This document shows positions 36,965-48,222 of a stretch of DNA of 64,000 bases, piece after piece. A program made the position numbers and the translations under genes. Origin of the DNA: Neodontobutis hainanensis (Eukaryota > Chordata > Actinopteri > Gobiiformes > Odontobutidae); contig JALDNG010000871.1 of NCBI GenBank assembly GCA_024349245.1, positions 28,218 through 92,217 of the forward strand. The letters run 5' to 3'. The notes under the pieces are model-generated. The model saw only the letters and a program-made list of their open reading frames with translations, did no database searches and had not been told where the DNA came from. Numbering within the stretch: the first letter of the stretch is position 1; each line of letters starts with the position of its first letter.

Positions 36965-38926
36965 CCGCCATGGAAGTCTATGGCAGGCCATAGAAGCGCT
37001 TATGGAAAATGATGAAAGTTGGCACACTCATTAAGGACAGTCCAATCATTGATCCTAGCAAATTTGAAGTGTCTAATTCAATATCTCGCCACCAACTGTT
37101 CAAAGTTGGACTTATGTTTATGCTAATAACTTTTGAACGGTAAGGCCTAGAATTAAAATTCTTTTTTCCTCTGATTCCTTAGCTCAAGCCGATTCGATTG
37201 CATCCTATGACGTCATTTTCCGCCATGATAGTTTTTCCGCCATTTTGAATTTTCTAAAAAACGTACTTTTGCGAACTCCTCCTAGGCCGTAGCCCCAATT
37301 TTCATGAAATTGAACCAGATCATCTTCAGACCATGCTGACAAAAAGTTATATAAAGAAAGTTGATTCATTAAACTGTTGTCGAATACGCGCAAATGAAAT
37401 GAGTTAGTGTGCACAAAAATAAAAGTCAGGCTATATCTCTGCAATGCTTTAATATATTCTAAGCAAACTTAGTATGTGTTATGGCAACCATGACTTGTAG
37501 ATGCCTGCAGAGTTTTGGCACAGCGCCACCTAGTGGTCTAGAGATACAAAAATGTGACATTTTTTAAATATTACTTCAGATTGCTTTAGCCAAAAATCAT
37601 AAACCCGGTCTCTTTAGATTCGTGGCATCATGCCGAGCTGTAGCATAGCCAATTTTCCCATGTTAACTATTTTGGGAGTCGGCCATCTTGAATTTTGTCC
37701 AAAAGTGCTATATTTTTTAAATGCATTGCCAAATCATTATGAAACTTGGTGCATGTGTCTTCGGGACCAAGCCCTGAAGGTACTCAAAAGTTTTGGGGCA
37801 GCGCCACCTTGTGGTCAAAAGTTATAACCAAATTGACAAATATGCTAATAACTTTTGATTTCCTTAACCTATTGTAAAACAAATGGTCTTCATGTGTTCA
37901 CTGGATCAAGCCGAGAGCATAGATAACAAATATGTACTATTCGCCAAACTTCCTGTTTGCCATGTTGTTTTTCTTTAAAAACTACTTTTACGAACTCCTC
38001 CCACACCGTTTGTCCAATTTTGACCAAAATTGAATCATAACATCTTCAGACCATGCTGACAAAAAGTTATATAAAGAAAGTTGATTAGTCAAACCGTTTT
38101 CGAATACCGTGCAAATGAAATTGACTTAATGCACTCAAAAATCAAAGTCAGGCTATATCTCTGCAATGCTTTAACATATTCTAACCAAACTTACTAGGTG
38201 TTATGTCAACCATGACTCGAGGCTGCCTGCCAAGTTTTGGGGCAGCGCCACCTAGTGGTCCAGAGATACAAAAATGTGACATTTTTAATTCTTACTTCAG
38301 AATGCTTTAGCCAAAAATCACAAAACTGATCTCTTTAGATTCGTGGCATCATGCCGAGCCGTAGCATAGCCAATTTTCCCGTACCAACTCTTCTGGGAGT
38401 CGGCCATTTTGAATTAAAAAAAAACATACTTTTGCCAACTCCTACTAGGCCGGAGCCCCAATTTTCATATAAAATGAACCACATCATCTTTAGACTATGC
38501 TGACTAAAAGTTATTAGAATTACATTGATTGGTCAAACCGTTTTTTGAATACCGCGCAAATCAAATCGACTTAATGGGCAAAAAAATTAATATCAGGCTA
38601 TATCTCTGCAATGCTTTAAAATATACTAACCAAACTTAGTACGTGTTATGGCAACCATGACTTGAGGCTGCCTGCAGAGTTTGAGCACTCTAGTTGTTTC
38701 ACACATCAGTTTGGTTACAGCGCTGCCTCTGGGTCGAACGTGATAAACCATTCAATCAAAGTGCTAAAGACCATATTGATGATTTTTTCAGACATTTAGA
38801 CTGATGTCTTATTGAAATGTCTTTAGATGCTTACTGCCGTTGGTCTGATGCTGCCGGCTATGTCGGCATGAGGTTTAATGCCGGCCTTGTGCTTGGCCCC
38901 GTCATTGCTGCTTGCAGCTATATTTA
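36965..38926 (+). repeat. Array unit I (type 3 variant, 1.96 kb)
   Basis: CRE at 37208-37215. CTCF-core matches at 37523-37536 and 38245-38258. The second half differs from E-H (GGGGCAGCGCCACCTAGTGG, CATACTTTTGCCAACTCCTA), a variant shared only with the second half of unit K. Confidence 0.93.
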
Positions 38927-38946
38927 TTATTATTATTCTTCTTCTT

Positions 38947-40913
38947 CCGCCATGGAAGTCTATGGCAGGCCATAGAAGCGTTTGCGGGAAAATGATGAAA
39001 GTTGGCACACTCATTAAGGACAGTCCAATCATTGATCCTAGCAAATTTGAAGTGTCTAACTTAATATCTCTAGCGCCACCAACTGTTCAAAGTTGGACTT
39101 ATGTTTATGCTAATAACTTTTGAACCGTAAGGCCTAGAATTAAAATTCTTTTTTCCTCTGATTCCTTAGCTCAAGCCGATTTGATTGCACCCTATGACGT
39201 CATTTTCCGCCATGATAGTTTTTCCGCCATTTTGGATTTTCTAAAAACGTACTTTTGCGAACTCCTCCTAGGCCGTGGCGCCAATTTTCATGAAAATTGA
39301 ACCACATCATCTCCAGACTATGCTGACAAAAAGTTATGAGAATAAAGTTGATTTTCAAACCGTTGTCGAATACCGCGCAAATGAATTGACTTAGTGCGCA
39401 CAAAATAAAAGTCAGGCTATATCTCTGCAATGCTTTAATATTTTCTAACCAAACTTAGTAGGTGTTATGGCAACCATGACTTGAGGATGTGTGCAGAGTT
39501 TTGGCACAGCGCCACCTAGTGGTCTAGAGATATAAAAATATGACATTATTTTTATTATTACTTCAGAATGCTTTAGCCAAAAATCACAAACTTGGTCTCT
39601 TTAGATTCAGTGGCATCATGCCGAGTCCTGCATAGCCAATTTGCCCATATCAACTATTTTGGAAGTCGGCCATCTTGAATTTTGTCAAAAAGTGGTATAT
39701 TTTTTGAACGCATTGCCGCATCATTACAAAACTTGGTATGCGTCTTCGGGCATCAAGCCCTGAAGGTACTCAAAAGTTTTGGGGCAGCGCCACCTTGTGG
39801 TCAAAAGTTATAACCAAATTGACAAATATGCTAATAACTTTTGATTTTCTTACCCTATTGTAAAACAAATGGTCTTAATGTCTTCACTGGATCAAGCCGA
39901 GAGCACAGATAACAAATATGTCCTATTCGCCAAACTTCCCTGTTTGCCATGTTGTCTATCTTTAAAAACCTACTTTTTCGAACTCCTCCCACACCGTTTG
40001 TCCAATTTTGACCAAAATTGAATCATAACATCTTCAGACCATGCTGACAAAAAGTTATATAAAGAAAGTTGATTAGTCAAACCGTTTTTCGAATACCGTG
40101 CAAATGAATTTGACTTAATGCGCTCTAAAATCAAAGTCAGGCTATATCTCTGCAATGCTTTAACATATTCTAACCAAACTTAGTAACCTGTTATGTCAAC
40201 CAGGACTCGAGGCTGCCTGCAGAGTTTTGGGTCAGCGCCCTAGTGGTCCAGACATACAAAAATGTGACATTTTTTTAAATATACCTTCAGAATGCTTTAG
40301 CCAAAATACACCAAACTGGTCTCTTTAGATTTGTGGCATCATGCCGAGCCGTACCATAGCCATTTTTCCCATACCAACGATTCTGGGAGTCGGCCATTTT
40401 GAGTTTTCTATAAAAGTACTTTTGCGAACTCCTCCTAGGCCGTTTGTCCAATTTTCATGAAAATTGAACCAGATCATCTTTAGACTATCCTGACAAAAAG
40501 TTCTTAGAATTACGATGATTGGTCAAACCGTTTTTGAATACCGCGCCAAATCAAATCGACTTAATGCGCAAAAAAAGGATATCAGGCTATATCTCTGCAA
40601 TGCTTTAATATATTCTAACCAAACTTAGTACGTGTTATGTCAACCATGACTCGAGGCTGCCTGCAGAGTTTGAGCACTCTAGTTGTTTCACACATCAGTT
40701 TGGTTACTGCACTGCCTCTAGGTCGAACGTGATAAACCATTCAATCAAAGTGCTAAAGACCATATTGATGATTTTTCAGCCATTTAGACTGAAGTCTTAT
40801 TGAAATGTCTTTAACTGCTTACTGCCGTTGGTCTGATGCTGCCACCCAGGTCGGCATGAGATTGAATGCCGGCCTTGTGCTTGGCCCGTTATTGCTGCTT
40901 GCAGCTATATTTA
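38947..40913 (+). repeat. Array unit J (type 3, 1.97 kb)
   Basis: Returns to the E-H version in both halves. CRE at 39195-39202. CTCF-core match at 39509-39522; the second site has lost two C (near 40235). Confidence 0.94.
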
Positions 40914-40987
40914 GGGCCAAGCACCAAGGTGCTGGAGGCACCTATTGTTTTTGTTCGGTTCTTATTATTATTATTATTCTTCTTCTT
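40914..40987 (+). repeat. Head between units J and K
   Basis: GGGCCAAGCACCAAGGTGCT then GGAGGCACCTATTG. The inner loop is shortened from GAA to AA, while the GCACC/GGTGC stem is kept. Confidence 0.88.
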
Positions 40988-42893
40988 CCGCCATGGAAGT
41001 CTATGGCAGGCCATAGAAGCGGGAAAATGATGAAAGTTGGCACACTCATTAAGGACAGTCCAATCATTGATCCTAGCAAATTTGAAGTGTCTAACTTAAT
41101 ATCTCTAGCGCCACCAACTGTTCAAAGTTGGACTTATGTTTATGCTAATAACTTTTGAACCGTAAGGCCTAGAATTAAAATTCTTTTTCCTCTGATTCCT
41201 TAGCTCAAGCCGATTCGATTGCACCCTATGACGTCATTTTCCGCCATGATAGTTTTTCCGCCATTTTGGATTTTCTAAAAACGTACTTTTGCGAACTCCT
41301 CCTAGGCCGTAGCCCCAATTTTCATGAAAATTGAACCACATCATCTCCAGACTATGCTGACAAAAGTTATATAAAGAAAGTTGATTCTGTTAAACCGTTG
41401 TCGAATACCGCGCAAATGAATTTGACTTAGTGCGCACAAAAATAAAAGTCAGGCTATATCTCTGCAATGCTTTAATATTTTCTAACCAAACTTAGTATGT
41501 GTTATGGCAACCATGACTTGAGGATGTGTGCAGAGTTTTGGAACAGCGCCACCTAGTGGTCTAGAGATACAGAAATATGACATTTTTATTATTACTTCAG
41601 AATGCTTTAGCCAAAAATCACAAACTTGGTCTCTTTAGATGCGTGGCATCATGCCGAGTCTAGCATAGCCAATTTGCCCATATCAACTATTTTGAAAGTC
41701 GGCCATCTTGAATTTTGTCAAAAAGTGGTATATTTTTGAACGCATTGCGCATCATTACAAAACTTGGTATGCGTCTTGACATCAAGCCCTGAAGGTACTC
41801 AAAAGTTTTGGGGCAGCGCCACCTTGTGGTCAAAAGTTATAACCAAATTGACAAATATGCTAATAACTTTTGATTTTCTTATTGTAAATCAAATGGTCTT
41901 AATGTGTTCATTGGGTCAAGCCGAGAGCACAGATACCAAATATGTCCTATTCGGCCAAACTTCCTGTTTGCCATGTTGTCTTTCTTTAAAAACCTACTTT
42001 TTCGAACTCCTCCCACACCGTTTGTCCAATTTTCACCAAAATTGAATCATAACATCTTCAGACCATGTTGACAAAAAGTTATATAAAGAAAGTTGATTAG
42101 TCAAACCGTTTTCGAATACCGTGCAAATGAAATTGACTTAATGCACACAAAATCAAATTCAGGCTATATCTCTGCAATGCTTTAACATATTCTAACCAAA
42201 CTTAGTACGTGTTATGTCAACCATGACTCGAGGCTGCCTGCCGAGTTTTGGGGCAGCGCCACCTAGTGGTCCAGAGATACAAAAATGTGACATTTTTTTA
42301 ATTATTACTTCAGAATGCTTTAGCCAAAAATCACAAAACTGGATCTCTTTAGATTTTGTGGCATCATGCCGAGCTGTAGCATAGCCAATTTTCCCGTACC
42401 AACTCTTCTGGGAGTCGGCCATTTTGAATAAAAACATACTTTTGCCAACTCCTACTAGCCGAGCCCCAATTTTCATATAAAAGGAACCAGATCATCTTAA
42501 GACTATGCTGACTAAAAGTTATTAGAATTACATTGATTGGTCAAACCGTTTTTTGAATACCGCGCAAATCAAATCGACTAATACGCAAAAATTAATATCA
42601 GGCTATATCTCTGCAATGCTTTAATAATATTCTAACCAAACTTAGTACATGTTATGGCAACCAGGCTGCCTGCAGAGTTTTAGCACTCTAGTTGTTTCAC
42701 ACATCAGTTTGGTTACTGCACTGCCTCTGGTTGAGCGTGATAAACCATTCAATCAAAGTGCTAATGACCGTATTGATGATTTTTCAGCCATTTAGACAAA
42801 GTCTTATTGAAATGTCTTTAGTTGCTTACTGCCATTGGTCTGATGCTGCCAGCCTAGTGCTTGGCCCGTCATTGCTGCTTGCAGCTATATTTA
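40988..42893 (+). repeat. Array unit K (type 3 variant, 1.91 kb, chimeric)
   Basis: First half matches J-type units and the second half matches unit I, with a shortened tail that lacks the CGGCAT/ATGCCG hairpin (GCTGCCAGCCTAGTGCTTGG). CRE at 41229-41236. CTCF-core matches at 41546-41559 and 42256-42269. Confidence 0.92.
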
Positions 42894-42964
42894 GGCAAGC
42901 ACCGAAAATGTGCGTAGCCCCTATTGTATTCGTTAGATTTCTTATTATTATTATTATTATTATT
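42894..42964 (+). repeat. Head between units K and L
   Basis: GGCAAGCACCGAAAATGTGC then GTAGCCCCTATTG and a GTTAGATTTC end: the GTAG version of the head returns together with type 2 units. Confidence 0.87.
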
Positions 42965-44680
42965 CCGCATGGGAGTCTATGGTAGGCCATAGAACCGTAT
43001 GCTAAAAAGTTGTGAAATTTGGTACACTAAAAGTGGACAGTGTGAGCTGTCATCCTGACAAATCTGAAGTGTCTACCTTAATCCCTCTAGCGCCACCAAC
43101 TGTCCAAAGTCGGACTTATGTTTATGTTAATAACTTTTTGAACCGTAAGGCCTAGAATTAAAATTCTTTTTCCTCTGATTCCTTAGCTCATGACGATTCG
43201 ATTGCACCCTATGACGTCATTTTCCGCCATGATAGTTTTTCCGCCATTTTGAATTTTCTAAAAATGTACTTTTGCGAACTCCTCCTAGGCCGTTTGTCCA
43301 ATTTTCATGAAAATTGAACCAGATCATCTTCCAGACTATGCTGACAAAAAGTTATATAAAGAAAGTTGATTCGTCAAACCGTTGTCGAATACCGCGCAAA
43401 TAAAATTGACTTAATGCGCATAAAAATAAATGAAAGTCAGGCTATATCTCTGCAATGCTTTAACATATTCTCACCAAACTTAGTACATGTTATTGCAACC
43501 ATGATTTGAGGATGCCTGCAGAGTTTTGGCGCAGCGCCTCCTAGTGGTCAGGAGATATAAAAAGTGACATTATTTGCTTATATCTTCAGAACGCTTTTGC
43601 CAAAAATCATAAAACTGGTCTCTTTAGATTCAGTGGCATCATGCCGAGTCCTGCGATACCAAATTTTCCCATATCAACCATTTTGAGCGTCGGCCATTAT
43701 GAATATTGTCAAAAAGTGCTATATTTTTGAACGCATTGCCGCATCATTATGAAACTTGGTATGTGTCTTCGGGACCAAGCCTGAAGGTACTCAAAAGTTT
43801 TGGGGCAGCGCCACCTTGTGGTCAAAAGTTATAACCCAAATCAATAAATATGCTAATAACTTTTTATTCGTTAACCTATTGTAAAACAAATGGTCTTAAT
43901 GTGTTCACTGGATCAAGCCGAGAGCACAGATAACAAATATGTCCTATTCGGACAAACTTCCTGTTTGCCATGTTGTCTTCTTTAAAAACCTACTTTTTCG
44001 AACTCCTCCCACACCGTTTGTCCAATTTTCACCAAAATTGAATCATAACATCTTCAGACCATGTTGACAAAAAGTTATATAAAGAAAGTTGATTAGTCAA
44101 ACCGTTTTCGAATACCGTGCAAATGAATTTGACTTAATGCGCACAAAAATAAAAGTCAGGCTATATCTCTGCAATGCTTTAATATTTTCTAACCAAACTT
44201 AGTACGTGTTATGTCAACCATGACTTGAGTCTGCCTGCAGAGTTTGAGGACCTTAGTTGTTTGACACATCAGTTTGGTTACAGCGCTGCCTCTAGGTCGA
44301 CCGTGATAAACCATTCAATCAAAGTGCTAAAGACCATATTGATGATTTTTCAGCCATTTAGACTGAAGTCTTATTGAAATGTCTTTAACTGCTTACTGCC
44401 ATTGGTCTGATGCTGCCAGCCATCAACACATTGAGTCTGCCTGCAGAGTTTGAGCACTCTAGTTGTTTCACACATCAGTTTGGTTACTGGTCGCCGTGAT
44501 AAACCATTCAATCAAAGTGCTAAAGACCGTATTGATGATTTTTCAGCCATTTAGACTAAAGTCTTATTGAAATTTCTTTATATGCTTACTGCCGTTGGTC
44601 TGATGCTGCCGGCTATGTCGGCATGAGATTGAATGCCGGCCTAGTGCTTGGCCCGTCATTGCTGCTTGCAGCTATATTTA
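42965..44680 (+). repeat. Array unit L (type 2, 1.72 kb)
   Basis: Starts CCGCATGGGAGTCTATGGTA. CRE at 43212-43219. CTCF-like site is the one-mismatch form GCGCCTCCTAGTGG. Confidence 0.93.
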
Positions 44681-44742
44681 GGGCCAAGCACCGAAGCCCT
44701 ATTGTATTCGTTAGATTTCTTATTATTATTATTATTATTATT
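44681..44742 (+). repeat. Shortened head between units L and M
   Basis: GGGCCAAGCACCGAAGCCCT then ATTGTATTCG: the GGTGCGTA part of the head is deleted, but GGGC and GCCC can still pair as an outer stem. Confidence 0.85.
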
Positions 44743-46448
44743 CCGCATGGGAGTCTATGGTAGGCCATAGAACCGTATGCTAAAAAGTTGTGAAATTTGG
44801 TACACTAAAAGTGGACAGTGTGAGCTGTCATCCTAACAAATCTGAAGTGTCTACCTTAATCCTCTAGCGCCACCAACTGTCCAAAGTCGGACTTATGTTT
44901 ATGTTAATAACTTTTTGAACCGTAAGGCCTAGAATTAAAATTCTTTTTCCTCTGATTCCTTAGCTCATGACGATTCGATTGCACCCTATGACGTCATTTT
45001 CCGCCATGATAGTTTTTCCGCCATTTTGAATTTTCTAAAAATGTACTTTTGCGAACTCCTCCTAGGCCGTTTGTCCGATTATCACGAAAATTGAACCAGA
45101 TCATCTTCGGCTATGCTGACAAAAAGTTATTAAAAGAAAGTTGATTCGTCAAACTGTTTTCGAATACCGCGCAAATAAAATTGACTTAATGTGCATAAAA
45201 ATGAAAGTCAGGCTATATCTCTGCAATGCTTTAACATATTCTCACCAAACTTAGTACATGTTATTGCAACTAAGATTTGAGGATGCCTGCAGAGTTTTGG
45301 CGCAGCGCCTCCTAGTGGTCAGGAGATATGAAAAAGTCAATTATTTGCTTATATCTTCTGAGCACGCTTTTGCCAAAAATCATAAAACTGGTCTCTTTAG
45401 ATTCAGTGCGTCATGCCGAGTCCTGCGATACCAAATTTTCCCATATCGGCCATTTTGAGCGTCGGCCATTATGAATATTGTCAAAAAGTGCTATATTTTT
45501 TAACGCATTGCCGCATCATTATGAAACTTGGTATGTGTCTTCGGACCAAGCCCTGAAGGTACTCAAAAGTTTTGGGGCAGCGCCACCTTGTGGTCAAAAG
45601 TTATAACCCAAATCAATAAATATGCTAATAACTTTTATTACGTTAACCTATTGTAAAACAAATGGTCTTAATGTGTTCACTGGATCAAGCCGAGCACAGA
45701 TAACAAATATGTCCTATTCGGACAAACGTCCTGTTTGCCATGTTGTCTTTTTTCAAAAACCTACTTTTTCAAACTCCTCCCACACCGTTTGTCCGATTTT
45801 CACCAAAATTGAACCAGATCTTCTTCAGACTATGATGACAAAAAGTTATTAAAAGAAAGTTGATTCGTCAAACCGTTTTCGAATACCGCGCAAATGAAAT
45901 CAACTTAGTGCGCACAAAATAAAGTCAGGCTATATCTCTGCAATGCTTTAATATTTTCTAACCAAACTTAGTACGTGTTATGTCAACCATGACTTGAGTC
46001 TGCCTGCTGAGTTTGAGGACCTTAGTTGTTTGACACATCAGTTTGGTTACTGGTCGACCGTGATAAACCATTCAATCAAAGTGCTAAAGACCATATTGAT
46101 GATTTTTCAGCCATTTAGACTGAAGTCTTATTGAAATGTCTTTAACTGCTTACTGCCATTGGTCTGATGCTGCCAGCCATCAACACATTGAGTCTGCCTG
46201 CAGAGTTTGAGCACTCTAGTTGTTTCACACATCAGTTTTGTTACTGCGCTGCCTCTAGGTCGACGTGATAAACCATTCAATCAAAGTGCTAAAGACCATA
46301 TTGATGATTTTTCAGCCATTTAGACTGAAGTCTTATTGAAATTTCTTCATATGCTTACTGCCGTTGGTCTGATGCTGCCGGCTATGTCGGCATGAGATTG
46401 AATGCCGCCTAGTGCTTGGCCCGTCATGGCTGCTTGCAGCTATATTTA
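44743..46448 (+). repeat. Array unit M (type 2, 1.71 kb)
   Basis: CRE at 44989-44996. Nearly identical to N. Contains the CTTCGGCTATGCTGAC variant shared with N (CTTCCGGCTATG). Confidence 0.93.
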
Positions 46449-46517
46449 TTAGGGGCCAAGCACCGGGTGAGCCCTATTGTATTCGTTAGATTTCTTATTA
46501 TTATTATTATTATTATT
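46449..46517 (+). repeat. Shortened head between units M and N
   Basis: TTAGGGGCCAAGCACCGGGT then GAGCCCTATTG: the inner stem is changed but GGGC/GCCC remains. Confidence 0.85.
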
Positions 46518-48205
46518 CCGCATGGGAGTCTATGGTAGGCCATAGAACCGTATGCTAAAAAGTTGTGAAATTTGGTACACTAAAAGTGGACAGTGTGAGC
46601 TGTCATCCTAACAAATCTGAAGTGTCTACCTTAATCCTCTAGCGCCACCAACTGTCCAAAGTCGGACTTATGTTTATGTTAATAACTTTTGAACCGTAAG
46701 GCCTAGAATTAAAATTCTTTTTTCCTCTGATTCCTTAGCTCATGACGATTCGATTGCACCCTATGACGTCATTTTCCGCCATGATAGTTTTTCCGCCATT
46801 TTGAATTTTCTAAAAAATGTACTTTTGCGAACTCCTCCTAGGCCGTTTGTCCGATTATCACGAAAATTGAACCAGATCATCTTCCGGCTATGCTGACAAA
46901 AAGTTATTAAAAGAAAGTTGATTCGTCAAACTGTTTTCGAATACCGCGCAAATAAAATTGACTTAATGTGCATAAAAATGAAAGTCAGGCTATATCTCTG
47001 CAATGCTTTAACATATTCTCACCAAACTTAGTACATGTTATTGCAACTAAGATTTGAGGATGCCTGCAGAGTTTTGGCGCAGCGCCTCCTAGTGGTCAGG
47101 AGATATGAAAAAGTCAATTATTTGCTTATATCTTCTGAACGCTTTTGCCAAAAATCATAAAACTGGTCTCTTTAGATTCAGTGCGTCATGCCGAGTCCTG
47201 CGATACCAAATTTTCCCATATCGGCCATTTTGAGCGTCGGCCATTATGAATATTGTCAAAAGTGCTATATTTTTGAACGCATTGCGCATCATTATGAAAC
47301 TTGGTATGTGTCTTCGGGACCAAGCCCTGAAGGTACTCAAAAGTTTTGGGGCAGCGCCACCTTGTGGTCAAAAGTTATAACCCAAATCAATAAATATGCT
47401 AATAACTTTTATTACGTTAACCTATTGTAAAACAAATGGTCTTAATGTGTTCACTGGATCAAGCCGAGAGCACAGATAACAAATATGTCCTATTCGGACA
47501 AACGTCCTGTTTGCCATGTTGTCTTTTTAAAAACCTACTTTTTCAAACTCCTCCCACACCGTTTGTCCGATTTTCACCAAAATTGAACCAGATCTTCTTC
47601 AGACTATGATGACAAAAAGTTATTAAAAGAAAGTTGATTCGTCAAACCGTTTTCGAATACTGCGCAAATGAAATCAACTTAGTGCGCACAAAAATAAAAG
47701 TCAGGCTATATCTCTGCAATGCTTTAATATTTTCTAACCAAACTTAGTACGTGTTATGTCAACCATGACTTGAGTCTGCCTGCTGAGTTTGAGGACCTTA
47801 GTTGTTTGACACATCAGTTTGGTTACAGCGCTCAAAGTGCTAAAGACCATATTGATGATTTTTCAGCCATTTAGACTGAAGTCTTATTGAAATGTCTTTA
47901 ACTGCTTACTGCCATTGGTCTGATGCTGCCAGCCATCAACACATTGAGTCTGCCTGCAGAGTTTGAGCACTCTAGTTGTTTCACACATCAGTTTTGTTAC
48001 TGCGCTGCCTCTGGGTCGACCGTGATAAACCATTCAATCAAAGTGCTAAAGACCATATTGATGATTTTCAGCCATTTAGACTGAAGTCTTATTGAAATTT
48101 CTTCATATGCTTACTGCCGTTGGTCTGATGCTGCCGGCCATGTCGGCATGAGATTGAATGCCGGCTTGTGCTTGGCCCCGTCATGGCTGCTTGCAGCTAT
48201 ATTTA
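46518..48205 (+). repeat. Array unit N (type 2, 1.69 kb)
   Basis: CRE at 46764-46771. Lacks about 38 bp at 47833 (ACAGCGCT runs straight into CAAAGTGC), which explains its shorter length. Confidence 0.93.
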
Positions 48206-48222
48206 TTATTATTCTTCTTCTT